64,000 nucleotides of DNA from G963663315 sp965204925 (GCA_965204925.1 OZ242021.1:1178001-1242000); one strand, 5' to 3'. Positions 25,768 to 34,094 are shown, counted from the first letter of the stretch. Program-made: numbers and translations. Notes: generated by a model not told the origin, from the sequence alone.

Positions 25768-25781
25768 AGCATGGATGCTAT
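25766..25781. promoter_or_regulatory. perfect 16-base palindrome over the RM start codon
   Basis: ATAGCATGGATGCTAT: 7-base arms around GG. It spans from the end of the -10 box to the first bases of the methyltransferase start codon. A repressor or the methyltransferase itself could bind here, or the hairpin could hide the start in the RNA. Seen directly; role inferred. Confidence 0.55.
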
Positions 25782-25808
25782 AATAACTTGTCTCCTATGG
25801 TCTATCAA
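25780..25808 (-). promoter_or_regulatory. sigma70-like promoter of the EcoRV-type RM operon
   Basis: On the minus strand -35 TTGATA (25808-25803) and -10 TATTAT (25785-25780) are 17 bases apart, each 5/6 to consensus. The expected start of transcription (~25773) is only about six bases before the ATG, so the mRNA is nearly leaderless. The insertion-sequence target duplication overlaps the -35 box but leaves it intact. Confidence 0.6.
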
Positions 25809-25814
25809 GTATAA

Positions 25815-27428
25815 CAGCAATTCCCGCCAAGGACATCCCCACATGGATTCGGCGGGATTTTCGGATGCAAACGCAGGCGTTAAGGGTATGCGGACAAGGC
25901 CACCCCTCCGGCGGATTGCCGGATCGGCGGTTGGCCATGGGTTTTCCTGAAGAACCGGCCTTTCACACACTCGGTCACGGCACCGGGTCAGGATGTGTCG
26001 AAGGGCTCCAGCTCAGGCTTGCGGTGCCCGAACGCGATACCCCGGTACAGCGTCTCCCAGTCCGCAACGTGGAATCCCGAGAACAGCCCGCGCAGCCGCT
26101 CCCACAGGGACCTCAAACTGCCCGCCTTGGCGCGCGCGGCGCGGAACAGCGAGCAGCGCCGTTGCTGCACCTGATCCATGAGGAACGCCAACATCATCAG
26201 GTGGGCGAACACCGTCGCCAGATGCCGCCGGCCGTGACCGAAATTGTGTTCAAAGCCGTAGCCTTGGTTCTTCAGGGTATTGAATGTTTCATTCTCGATG
26301 CGCCAGCGAGCACGTCCCGCCCGCATCAGTTCATATGCGTTGGATTCCGTGACTTCCAGGTCCGTGACCCAGGAGAAATGCAGTATCCGACCGTCCGCGC
26401 GGGTCTCCTGGCATTCCAGGAAGTTCACCTCCAAATCGAAATTCGCGTCATTCAACGGCACGCCGTTCAGGAATCGGAAGCGGAAGCGGGCGCCGTCCTT
26501 CTCCATCTCCACGCTACGGGTCGCCGCCGTGACGCCCACCCAGTGGAACAGTTCCCCATGATCTCCCGGCTTCACCCCCAGCACATATCGCATATCCAGT
26601 TCCTCCAGCAGCCGGATGTGCGGGCCGTTCGAGGCCAGCGCATCTTCCACCACCAGCAACTTCAGGCGCCGATGCTCCCGTCGCGCGTCCCGCAACAGCC
26701 GCCTGGCGGCATTGCGTTCGCAATCGTTCTTGCGCGACCCGTCTGCCCGCAGGAGCGGCTCCGGGGCGAGCGGAAATACCTCCCGGTGTTGCGGGTGAAC
26801 CAGCACCGCCGCCAGCATCTGGTGGTACCAGGTCGTGCTGCCATCGCGGTGATGCTTCTCGCAGCAGCGCTCACAATGCACCTTCTTCGATGAGAAATAC
26901 CCGGTGCCGTCTACCGACAGCAGATGGTGACCCAACCAGGTGAAACCCTCCAAACCCTTGCCCCGTTGCAAAGCGGCAAACACGCTCTTGAAAACACGGC
27001 GGAGCGAGCGCGGGTCTACCAGATCCAGACGCTCACGCATGGCCGTATCCGATGGCGCGCGAACCACCCCGTACAGGTTTTTGAGGTTCGACCGGATACG
27101 GTCCTCGTCGCGCGCATCCTTTTCAAAGCTCAGCAGCGACGGGTACTTCAGGCTGAACATCGCCAAAGCCGACATCAGGCAGTCCGTCAGACCCAGGCCA
27201 CGGCTTGCTACGGGGTCTTCGATGCGATCGAAATCCCCACGCACCAGCCGCAGGAGGCCCGGCGCGCTGAGGGTCTTGCGAAACAGGGTCCTGGGCATGG
27301 TATCCTCCGACTATGAAGAAACGGCCCTTATTCTACCGCTTTTCCATGAAAAATCTGCGAAAAGATTGTCTAATAACCCCCTGAAACCCCCGAATTTACT
27401 GGCTTCCCGGATTTAGCGGGAATTGCTG
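25815..27428 (-). mobile_element. complete insertion sequence, 1614 bp
   Basis: Ends are the perfect 13-base inverted repeats CAGCAATTCCCGC (25815-25827) and its complement (27416-27428). A perfect 9-base target duplication CAAGTATAA flanks it (25806-25814 and 27429-27437). It carries a single intact transposase gene on the minus strand. About 160 bases of non-coding sequence lie between the left end and the transposase stop. Identical duplications and a complete gene suggest a recent insertion. The family is probably ISNCY or a related IS4-superfamily group. Confidence 0.92.
25988..27298 (-). CDS. DDE transposase of the insertion sequence
   Basis: The 436-residue transposase is complete. 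HHLLSVDGTGYFSSKKVHCE (first Asp near residue 130) and WYHQMLAAVLVHPQHREVFPL are typical of large ISNCY/IS4-like transposases. LLVVEDALASNGPHIRLL would carry the second Asp, and RWRIENETFNTLKNQGYGFEHNFGHG the catalytic Glu near the C-terminus. A strong ribosome site GGAGG precedes ATG 27298. C-terminal residues ~400-436 are variable. Confidence 0.88.
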   Translation of the reverse strand: MPRTLFRKTLSAPGLLRLVRGDFDRIEDPVASRGLGLTDCLMSALAMFSLKYPSLLSFEKDARDEDRIRSNLKNLYGVVRAPSDTAMRERLDLVDPRSLRRVFKSVFAALQRGKGLEGFTWLGHHLLSVDGTGYFSSKKVHCERCCEKHHRDGSTTWYHQMLAAVLVHPQHREVFPLAPEPLLRADGSRKNDCERNAARRLLRDARREHRRLKLLVVEDALASNGPHIRLLEELDMRYVLGVKPGDHGELFHWVGVTAATRSVEMEKDGARFRFRFLNGVPLNDANFDLEVNFLECQETRADGRILHFSWVTDLEVTESNAYELMRAGRARWRIENETFNTLKNQGYGFEHNFGHGRRHLATVFAHLMMLAFLMDQVQQRRCSLFRAARAKAGSLRSLWERLRGLFSGFHVADWETLYRGIAFGHRKPELEPFDTS

Positions 27429-27444
27429 CAAGTATAATAACGCT

Positions 27445-27472
27445 ATTCAGTCAGACTGTCTCCCGTAATGAT
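27445..27472. repeat. 28-base repeat C, fragment next to tRNA-Leu
   Basis: Near-copy (26/28) of a coding stretch of the beta-class methyltransferase at 23754-23781. Here it is stranded between the insertion sequence and the 3' end of tRNA-Leu and codes for nothing longer. It is probably the relic of a second methyltransferase gene or a recombination endpoint of the RM island. Confidence 0.7.
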
Positions 27473-27473
27473 G

Positions 27474-27560
27474 TGGTACCCGGGGCCGGACTTGAACCGG
27501 CACGATGTTGCCATCGAGGGATTTTAAGTCCCTTGCGTCTACCCATTCCGCCACCCGGGC
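27474..27560 (-). tRNA. tRNA-Leu (UAA)
   Basis: Begins GCCCGGGTGGCGGAATGG and ends CCCCGGGTACCA with CCA encoded. The anticodon arm AGGGA-CTTAAAA-TCCCT gives anticodon UAA. A long variable arm (CGATGGCAACATCG) is present, as required for leucine tRNA. It is the last of three tRNAs after pgsA; accessory DNA begins directly at its 3' end. Confidence 0.97.
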
Positions 27561-27584
27561 AAACAGTACCGAAGGATCATAAGC

Positions 27585-27658
27585 TGGAGGCTGAGCCCGG
27601 AATCGAACCGAGGTCAACGGCTTTGCAGGCCGCTGCATAACCACTCTGCCACTCAGCC
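27585..27658 (-). tRNA. tRNA-Cys (GCA)
   Basis: Acceptor GGCTGAG pairs with CTCAGCC, followed by T and encoded CCA. The anticodon loop within GCGGCCTGCAAAGCCG gives GCA. GGTTCGATTCC forms the T arm. Middle gene of the tRNA cluster. Confidence 0.97.
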
Positions 27659-27757
27659 CCTTGGTCTTGTCCATGACATCTGTTGCAGTGTGCCATATCG
27701 CTGACCCGAGAAACCGGGAATCCTGGCGCTGACCATACACACAGGGGCGCGAAATAC

Positions 27758-27833
<76 letters not shown>

Positions 27834-27908
27834 TTGCAAATTTTTTGGAATGTTGATTCTAGCCGGACATCGGTTGGTGTCAATAGCAATCTGCCCGCCA
27901 GTCCGATT

Positions 27909-28499
27909 TCAGTTAATCGGACCGGATTTTTCCAGCAAATACGGCATCGCTGCCTTCAGGTAGGTGTATACCGACCAGAGAGTCAGAATCGCCGCCGCGT
28001 AAAAAGCGAGCTCCCCGACACGAAATGAGGGAATTTCCAGTACAGGCTCAGCGTACAACAGAAAGGAAATGGACACCATCTGGAATACCGTTTTTACCTT
28101 TCCCAGGCTACCGACCGAAACCACGCCGCGTTCGCCCAGCTCCGCCATCCATTCCCTTAAAGCGGAAATGGCGATTTCGCGGCCGATGATGACACATACG
28201 GAAATGGAAAATAACAGTGGATGCAGCACCCTGTCCAACACTTCCAGATCGGAAACGAGGAGAACGAGCGCGCTGGAAACGATCAACTTGTCCGCGACCG
28301 GGTCAAGAAAGGCGCCGAGCGCCGATGTTGCATTCATCTTGCGAGCGAGAAACCCGTCCAGCCAGTCGGTCAGGGCTGCGGTGACAAAGACTCCGGCTAC
28401 CAGCATCGAGCGAATTTCCAGATTCCAGAAATACAGTATGACGAGTACCGGGATCAGGGCTATTCTGAACAGCGTAAACAGGTTCGGGATGTTTAGCAT
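27909..28499 (-). CDS. pgsA: CDP-diacylglycerol-glycerol-3-phosphate 3-phosphatidyltransferase
   Basis: PgsA makes phosphatidylglycerophosphate, the first committed step to phosphatidylglycerol and cardiolipin, in the inner membrane. LNIPNLFTLFRIALIPVLV is the typical N-terminus. The CDP-alcohol phosphatidyltransferase signature is complete: DWLDGFLARKMNATSALGAF followed by LDPVADK, with the conserved Asp, Gly, Ala, Arg, Gly and Asp residues. Four to five further membrane helices follow. Length is 196 residues. It lies 13 bases downstream of uvrC and upstream of three tRNAs, as in E. coli. Confidence 0.96.
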   Translation of the reverse strand: MLNIPNLFTLFRIALIPVLVILYFWNLEIRSMLVAGVFVTAALTDWLDGFLARKMNATSALGAFLDPVADKLIVSSALVLLVSDLEVLDRVLHPLLFSISVCVIIGREIAISALREWMAELGERGVVSVGSLGKVKTVFQMVSISFLLYAEPVLEIPSFRVGELAFYAAAILTLWSVYTYLKAAMPYLLEKSGPIN

Positions 28500-28512
28500 G
28501 ATTATGAAATGC

Positions 28513-30339
28513 TCACCGATGAAGGTCGTTGAAAATCCGTTGCGCCAGATTCAGGCTGATTCCCGGAACTTTTGCAATGTCCTCGACTCCGGCGCGCTGT
28601 ATTTCCCGGGCCCCCCCAAAATACCGTAACAAATTGCGCCGTCTTTTATCTCCTACCCCCGCTATCTGCTCAAGGGTGGACCGGTTCCTCGCTTTCGCCC
28701 TGTGCAGGCGGTGTCCGGTTATTGCGAAGCGGTGCGCTTCGTCACGAATTCGCTGCACCAGATGAGAAACCGGAGAAGTCCCTGCGGGTTGAAACGGCGT
28801 TACCACACCAGCCAGATGAAATTGTTCTGTCCCCGCCTTGCGCCCCGGACCCTTGGATACCCCCATCAGCGCAACCGAATCAAGCATCTGCAATTCCTCA
28901 AAGACCTTCCTTGCCACACCCAGCTGCCCTTTGCCGCCGTCCATGATCACGAGGTCGGGAACCCTGCCATCGTTTTCGAGTACCTTTTTATAACGCCGGG
29001 TCAGAACCTGTTGCATCGCGGCATAATCATCGCCGGGTTCGATGCCGGATATATTGTAACGCCGGTATTCGGACTTTACAGCGCCGTTTTGGTCGAATAC
29101 GACGCAGGCGCCAACCGTTTTCTCTCCCATCGTATGGCTGATATCGAAACACTCGATACGCGAAGGGGTCTCGGCCAGCGACAGGAAATCACCCAGTTCG
29201 CTGAACTGACCGCTGATTTGGCTTCGCTGATTCAGGTAACGGCTCAGATGGTCAGCCGCATTCAGCTGCGCCGACTCGACCCATCTTGCCCGGTAAGAGC
29301 GGCAATTCTGCCTGATTTCGACCTTTCTCTTGTTTTCGAGAGACAATATCTGTTGCAGGGAGCTTCGGCTGCCAATCGCTTCGCCGAGGAGAATCTCCGC
29401 AGGGATAGCCGCGCCGAAATAATTTTGTGCAAGAAAGACCTCCAGTAATTCGGACGGAGTTTTATCGAGCGCGTTGGGTTGCAAGTGGAAGCGGATGCCC
29501 AGGTTCTTGCCGCGGCGAATGGAGGTGACGGCAAAACAAACCATGCCGGATTCGGCAGCCACAGCGACCACATCCGCCTCCCGGACGTCCGATGAAATAT
29601 ATTGTTTCTCGCGAACTCTCTGCAACAGGGCGATACGGTCACGATAGACTGCCGCGTTCTCATAATCAAGATTGTCGGACGCCTGCTCCATTTTTTCTGC
29701 CAACTCATCGATCAGGCGGGTATCTTCGCCGGCCAGCATGGCCTTGGCCTGGCGGATGTCTTCCCGGTAATCGCGCGGGCTGATTCGCTTGGTACAGGGC
29801 GCGCTGCACCGCTTGATCTGGTATTGCAGGCAGGGTCTCGACCTGTTTTTGAAAAAGGCGTCATCACATTGACGCAGCCGGAAAATTTTCTGTAGTTGCG
29901 CCAGCATTTCACGCACCGCTGCGGAATTTGGGTATGGCCCATAATACCGCCCCGGCAATGTGCGCGGGCCACGATAGAATGTAAATCTCGGAAAGGTATC
30001 TTTCTCGGTCAGGCGGATGTAGGGGAAACTTTTATCATCACGCAAGACGATATTGTAACGGGGACGCTTGTCCTTGATGAGGTTGTATTCGAGCAACAGC
30101 GCCTCGCTTTCCGTGCGCGTCTGCTGGGTTTGGGCATGGGCAATTTTTGCAACCATGAGACGTGTTTTCGGTGTCAGCCCGCTCGGGCGGAAATAACTCT
30201 GAAGACGCTTTTTCAGATTTTTTGCCTTGCCGACATAGAGTGTGCCGCCCTGCTCGTCGGTGAAGATATAGACCCCGGGCCGCTGCGAAACAGTCGCAAG
30301 AAACTGACAGGCATCAAAGCAAGGCTTGTTATCGCTCAT
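28513..30339 (-). CDS. uvrC: excinuclease ABC subunit C
   Basis: UvrC makes the dual incisions in nucleotide excision repair. The N-terminal GIY-YIG nuclease domain reads RPGVYIFTDEQGGTLYVGKA; the UVR UvrB-binding domain lies around DELAEKMEQASDNLDYENA. The C-terminal RNase H-like nuclease contains RIECFDISHTMGEKTVGACVVF and VIMDGGKGQLGVA, and HhH motifs end the protein (LEQIAGVGDKRRRNLLRYFGG, KVPGISLNLAQRI). ATG 30339 (MSDNKPCF) is preferred over the 12-codon longer form. The product has 608 residues, a normal length. It is divergent from efp. Confidence 0.96.
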   Translation of the reverse strand: MSDNKPCFDACQFLATVSQRPGVYIFTDEQGGTLYVGKAKNLKKRLQSYFRPSGLTPKTRLMVAKIAHAQTQQTRTESEALLLEYNLIKDKRPRYNIVLRDDKSFPYIRLTEKDTFPRFTFYRGPRTLPGRYYGPYPNSAAVREMLAQLQKIFRLRQCDDAFFKNRSRPCLQYQIKRCSAPCTKRISPRDYREDIRQAKAMLAGEDTRLIDELAEKMEQASDNLDYENAAVYRDRIALLQRVREKQYISSDVREADVVAVAAESGMVCFAVTSIRRGKNLGIRFHLQPNALDKTPSELLEVFLAQNYFGAAIPAEILLGEAIGSRSSLQQILSLENKRKVEIRQNCRSYRARWVESAQLNAADHLSRYLNQRSQISGQFSELGDFLSLAETPSRIECFDISHTMGEKTVGACVVFDQNGAVKSEYRRYNISGIEPGDDYAAMQQVLTRRYKKVLENDGRVPDLVIMDGGKGQLGVARKVFEELQMLDSVALMGVSKGPGRKAGTEQFHLAGVVTPFQPAGTSPVSHLVQRIRDEAHRFAITGHRLHRAKARNRSTLEQIAGVGDKRRRNLLRYFGGAREIQRAGVEDIAKVPGISLNLAQRIFNDLHR

Positions 30340-30412
30340 ATCTGTCCGCTCCCGGGCGTCGGGAATACGGATCAACGTTAAGGTTTATATCGGATCGGAC
30401 AACTCCGGTATA

Positions 30413-30441
30413 TTGATGCTGTCTGCCATAGTGGGTACAAT
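30413..30441 (+). promoter_or_regulatory. sigma70-like promoter of efp
   Basis: -35 TTGATG (30413-30418) and -10 TACAAT (30436-30441) are separated by 17 bases. Transcription would start about 30 bases before the efp GTG. It lies in the uvrC-efp divergent gap. Confidence 0.5.
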
Positions 30442-30480
30442 TTCCCGTCTCGCGGCCCCAATTTCAGGAAACCTGTTCCA

Positions 30481-31041
30481 GTGAAAATCTCGGCATTCGA
30501 AGCTCGCATCGGCAATCTGATCGAATATCAGGGTAAATTGTGGCGCATATTGAAGAAAAACCATGTCAAGCCAGGCAAAGGCGGCGCATTTGTGCAGCTT
30601 GAGATGAAGTGTATATCAGATGGCGTCAAACTCAATGAACGATTTCGCTCGGAAGATAAAATGGAAAAGGCTTATGTCGAGCCGCGTCAAATGCAGTATC
30701 TTTATCTGGATGGCGAGGACTATGTTTTTATGGATACGGATAATTATGAGCAGATCACTTTAAGCACCGGTGAACTCGAAACCCAAATCCCGTTTTTGTT
30801 ACCCAACGCCGATGTCCGCATCAATTTTCATAATAAAGTTCCGATCGGAATTGAATTGGCGCCTTCTGTCGTGCTTGAGGTGGTTGATACCGAAGGCGTG
30901 GTAAAGGGACAGACCGCTTCCGGCAGCGGCAAACCCGCCGTTCTTGAGACCGGGCACAAGGTCATCGTCCCGACTTTTGTGAACGTGGGCGAAAAAGTGA
31001 AAGTGAATACCGAAACCGGCGAATACATGGAACGCGCCTGA
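30481..31041 (+). CDS. efp: translation elongation factor P
   Basis: EF-P rescues ribosomes stalled at polyproline. The three beta-barrel domains are intact over 186 residues. The modified lysine is Lys33 in KPGKGGAF, which suggests the EpmA (beta-lysine) type of modification rather than arginine rhamnosylation. The start is GTG 30481 (MKISAFEAR). LPNADVRINFHNKVPIGIELAPSV and the C-terminal VIVPTFVNVGEKVKVNTETGEY are standard. It is a single gene transcribed towards the DUF3726 pair. Confidence 0.97.
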   Translation: MKISAFEARIGNLIEYQGKLWRILKKNHVKPGKGGAFVQLEMKCISDGVKLNERFRSEDKMEKAYVEPRQMQYLYLDGEDYVFMDTDNYEQITLSTGELETQIPFLLPNADVRINFHNKVPIGIELAPSVVLEVVDTEGVVKGQTASGSGKPAVLETGHKVIVPTFVNVGEKVKVNTETGEYMERA

Positions 31042-31082
31042 CTGCCGGCGCCTGTCTTGCCCCGACCCTGGCCGGCAAGCAT

Positions 31083-31739
31083 TCAGTCATTGTCATGCAA
31101 TCCTGCCCCGGCTCCCGATAGTCGGGATGTTTCGCTGGCTTCGACATAGGTACGATGGGCGCGGCTCTCAAGTTTTTCCCAGGCCGCGGCCTGCACCCGC
31201 GTGTCCCCGGTCTGCGGATGCCGGCTGTCGCCACGGTCATGGTCGAACAGGGTCTTTTCGCAGATCAGCCGGGCAGCCGTGTCAACATAAAGGCCGCTCT
31301 TGTCTCCGGTCAGGGTGAGACGGTCACGGCAAATCGACAAACGGGTTGATGCCCAGCTTACAGTCACGGATTGCTCCCGGTTCAATATGGTTTGTCCCAG
31401 ACATCCTGCAACCAGGATCGGGCAAGCAATCTCGCGTGTCTCTATGCGACGCTCCTGTATCATTCCCAGACAGTCGCTTAAGGCCAGTCCGGTCATGATC
31501 GGACTCAACAGGCTGCGTCGCCCCTGCCAGATTCCATCCAGCGCCTGTGGCGCATGCTCAGGCAGGCGCCGATGGTCGAGTCTTTCCAGCAACTTGGCCA
31601 GACTCGAAACCCCGTCGAGTTGAAAGGCGTGCAGCCAGCGCGCGGCGCGGCCTGTGTCATCGGCCACGCCCCAGGGCAATCCACTCCCCCTGGCGGCCTT
31701 TCGACAAGTCTGCTCAATTTCATTCAACGAGCGTTTCAT
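31083..31739 (-). CDS. DUF3726-like protein
   Basis: The 218-residue protein resembles the DUF3726 family as I remember it: RSLNEIEQTCRKAARGSGLPWGVADDTGRAARWLHAF at the N-terminus (conserved E..C.KA.RG.G..WG.A.E.A.A.RWL pattern), then DRLTLTGD. Function is unknown. ATG 31739 overlaps the upstream stop by one base (TGATG), so it is translated together with the 563-residue gene before it. The C-terminal ~40 residues are rich in Ser, Gly and Arg and are not conserved-looking. No membrane helix or signal peptide is seen; a cytoplasmic protein is inferred. Confidence 0.65.
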   Translation of the reverse strand: MKRSLNEIEQTCRKAARGSGLPWGVADDTGRAARWLHAFQLDGVSSLAKLLERLDHRRLPEHAPQALDGIWQGRRSLLSPIMTGLALSDCLGMIQERRIETREIACPILVAGCLGQTILNREQSVTVSWASTRLSICRDRLTLTGDKSGLYVDTAARLICEKTLFDHDRGDSRHPQTGDTRVQAAAWEKLESRAHRTYVEASETSRLSGAGAGLHDND

Positions 31740-33433
31740 CAATAAGGCAAGGGAAGATAAATCCAGTCATCCCCTTCGCACTGTTCCATCTCGTCCGGAA
31801 ACGGGGCGTGTTGATACATGTTTATTCGTATCCAGCGATCGGACTTCGGGTCGAACTTGTTGGCCCCGAAAAATGAAAGTTTGCAGCGCAGCAGGTCAAC
31901 CGGAACCAGATCGGCCGATATCAGGTTATCCCGTATCTCGGCATAGTCCAGCCGCTCTACTATCTGCACTCTGCGGATACTGTGCCGGTGCTGCGGATGA
32001 CTGAGCAGGAATGCGGCCAGTTTTTCCTCGCCGCGCTCCTGTACGGAGGTTTTTTTCAGGTCCTCATACAATGCCCGGACATCTCGCCCGCATGCCAGCG
32101 GGTATTCCCTTTCCGCTCCCGGCTCCATGTAGCGTTGCCCGAGTCTGGGTTCGAGTTTCTCTTCGGAGTAATACCAGAAGCGGGCGGATTGCTCCGGCTC
32201 CGAATAATCGACCGCCAGCGCCCAGGCATATTTCTGTTCAATGACGTCAAGGGTTTCGGCAAGAGTGCGGCTGCCATCGATCGGAAAATACTGCGCCTCG
32301 TCAACGGCCATCGTATGGGCAAGATCATCAACCAGTTCACCATGGGGTTCGATGGCCAGAGTAACCACAAGTTCCTGCCCCTCCGCAGACAATGCGCGCT
32401 CCGACCAGGTTACCAGCGCATCCCAGGGATACTGTATGGACAACCCCGGAGATTGTGCATAATTCGCCAGGGCTTCCAGATCTTCCCCGAGCGCCCGGAT
32501 GCGGTTCCGCTGCCGCAAATCCCGGGTAACCCAGTCTTTAAGTCCGTGCTGCATGCGCGAGATCAATTGACTGAATTGTCTGCGGGTCTGCGCGGTACTG
32601 TGCGCCAGGCTTCTCACTCTGGCCAAAGCGGATTCCCGGGCAAACATCCAGCTATGGGTCAACGCAGGATGAAGAACCAGAAACGGCGCCATGCCAAGCC
32701 CGGTCGAGTTGCCCACGCCCAGCCTGCGCCTCAAATCGGGATCTATCGCCACCGCCCGGCTGCCCCCCCTGACATGGGCCAGATGCTCTGCAATATCTAC
32801 CGTAAATGCGCGAATCAACCATACCGCGAGCAACTCGGTATGAAAGGCGGAAGAAAATTCCGGGCGCCCGGCTATGCGCTCACGGTCGCTGATTCCGAAT
32901 TTGCCGTTGCCATACACTGCGGTGGTGCGCATCAGATAACCGACCCGGTCGATCTGCTCCTGATCGGGTTGGAAGCCTTGCGAAAGCGAATCGACGACAT
33001 GCTCGAACAGGCGCACGCTGCGATTGGCGCGCGCCAGAACCAGTTCGGTTTGCGAACAATGCCCGGCTTCCTGTTTCGGTACAGACGCTTGCAGTCTGGC
33101 AATATCAGCCCGACCCGGCGCCCCGTCAAAAAGCGTAAACGTAGCGTCCCACTCGGTTGCGATGACGCGGTCCGAGCGTTTTTCCGGGGGCAGATCGTTG
33201 GCATAACAGATCAGCGAATAGACGCGACAAGGCCCTTCGACCTCGTAAACGGCGACCCCTGTTCCCCTATGGTCGATATCCCAGCGGGTGCGCCGGAAGC
33301 GCCACTGTTGACTGCCGATTGAGCGCAGCAGCGTGCGCATGAAACTCAACCGGGTCTGGTGAAAACAGCCCATGCGCTCAAGGCGCATTACCTTGTCGGG
33401 ATGCCGTAACGGAACGGTGTTGTCTCTTGCCAA
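31739..33433 (-). CDS. conserved hypothetical protein, partner of DUF3726 gene
   Basis: A 564-residue protein of unknown function. Its N-terminus LERMGCFHQTRLSFMRTLLR is followed by a domain with ATEWDATFTLFDG and a middle helical part (residues ~260-330). The C-terminal half has AWALAVDYSEPEQSARFWYYSEEKLEPRLG-like sequence and VDLLRCKLSFFGANKFDPKSD near the end. The start TTG 33433 has GGAG at the right distance; ATG 33388 is an alternative. The gene begins only about 17 bases after the 3' end of the RNase P RNA, so both may share a transcript. The strict overlap with the DUF3726 gene implies the two proteins act together. Confidence 0.6.
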   Translation of the reverse strand: MARDNTVPLRHPDKVMRLERMGCFHQTRLSFMRTLLRSIGSQQWRFRRTRWDIDHRGTGVAVYEVEGPCRVYSLICYANDLPPEKRSDRVIATEWDATFTLFDGAPGRADIARLQASVPKQEAGHCSQTELVLARANRSVRLFEHVVDSLSQGFQPDQEQIDRVGYLMRTTAVYGNGKFGISDRERIAGRPEFSSAFHTELLAVWLIRAFTVDIAEHLAHVRGGSRAVAIDPDLRRRLGVGNSTGLGMAPFLVLHPALTHSWMFARESALARVRSLAHSTAQTRRQFSQLISRMQHGLKDWVTRDLRQRNRIRALGEDLEALANYAQSPGLSIQYPWDALVTWSERALSAEGQELVVTLAIEPHGELVDDLAHTMAVDEAQYFPIDGSRTLAETLDVIEQKYAWALAVDYSEPEQSARFWYYSEEKLEPRLGQRYMEPGAEREYPLACGRDVRALYEDLKKTSVQERGEEKLAAFLLSHPQHRHSIRRVQIVERLDYAEIRDNLISADLVPVDLLRCKLSFFGANKFDPKSDRWIRINMYQHAPFPDEMEQCEGDDWIYLPLPY

Positions 33434-33449
33434 TGGTTGCTCCGGGAAA

Positions 33450-33791
33450 GGGAGTTGGCCGATAAGCCGGGTTCTGTCGTGAACAGTTATTCATCTGGAA
33501 CGTTTGTCGCCAAACGTCTCAAGCAACCTACCCGGATCCGGCGCGGGTCACACCAATGGATCCCTATTTGGTCTTGCTCCGAGTGGGGTTTACCCTGCCG
33601 CTATTGTTACCAATAGCGCGGTGCGCTCTTACCGCACCATTTCACCCTTACCTCGTAACAACAAGGCGGTATATTTTCTGTGGCACTGGCCGTCAACTCA
33701 CGCTGCCCAGCCGTTAGCTGGCACTCTACCCGTTGGAGCCCGGACTTTCCTCGATATCATGCGATACCGCAACTGTCTGGCCAACTCCCGA
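33450..33791 (-). ncRNA. rnpB: RNase P RNA, bacterial type A
   Basis: RNase P RNA is the catalytic RNA that trims tRNA 5' leaders. On the minus strand the RNA starts GGGAGTTGGCCAGACAGT, includes the universally conserved GAGGAAAGTCCGGGCTCC (33737-33755 region) and ends AACCCGGCTTATCGGCCAACTCC, whose last ten bases pair with the start to form helix P1. ACCTACCC/GGGTTTACCCTGCC-type conserved segments (CR IV, V) are also visible. Size ~342 nt is normal. Confidence 0.95.
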
Positions 33792-33796
33792 CACAA

Positions 33797-33825
33797 ACCC
33801 TACCGGATTTCCGCCCAAAAAACAA
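33797..33825 (-). promoter_or_regulatory. possible rnpB promoter
   Basis: On the minus strand, TTGTTT (33825-33820) and TAGGGT (33802-33797) are 17 bases apart, and the RNA 5' end follows the -10 by about seven bases. Only partial match to consensus. Confidence 0.35.
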
Positions 33826-33866
33826 CATGGAGTACAATAATACAAAAAACAGATAATACTCACCGG

Positions 33867-34094
33867 ATCAATGGGGAGATACTCCGCGCCCTGTTGGATG
33901 AAGTACGCAAGCACGATCATATCCTCACCCCCGGCCGCTATGTCGGCGCGCCACCCGCCGAAGCAGACGGCGAACCGTTCGAGGACAAGATGCAACGGCT
34001 GGTTGCACAGTTGCGCGAACAACGGGCCGAGGGAGCGAGGCTGGATGCCGCGATTGCGGATAACCTGAAGACGCTGGGATTCGGGAGAGATTGA
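33867..34094 (+). pseudogene. hsdM remnant: last ~75 codons of a type I methyltransferase
   Basis: The frame ending at 34094 carries the C-terminus of a type I RM modification subunit: EVRKHDHILTPGRYVGAPP, then DGEPFEDKMQRLVAQLREQ and AAIADNLKTLGFG. A full HsdM is about 500 residues, with the NPPF/NPPY and SAM motifs; all of that is missing. Upstream sequence runs straight into the rnpB promoter, so a deletion joined rnpB to the tail of hsdM. The hsdS start overlaps its stop by four bases, the usual hsdM-hsdS arrangement. Confidence 0.85.

Noticed and set aside
31982..33322. 446-codon plus-strand frame opposite the DUF3726 partner gene
   Set aside because: Low-complexity, Arg/Pro/Gly-rich translation; the minus-strand frame has the start overlap with its neighbour and better amino-acid make-up.
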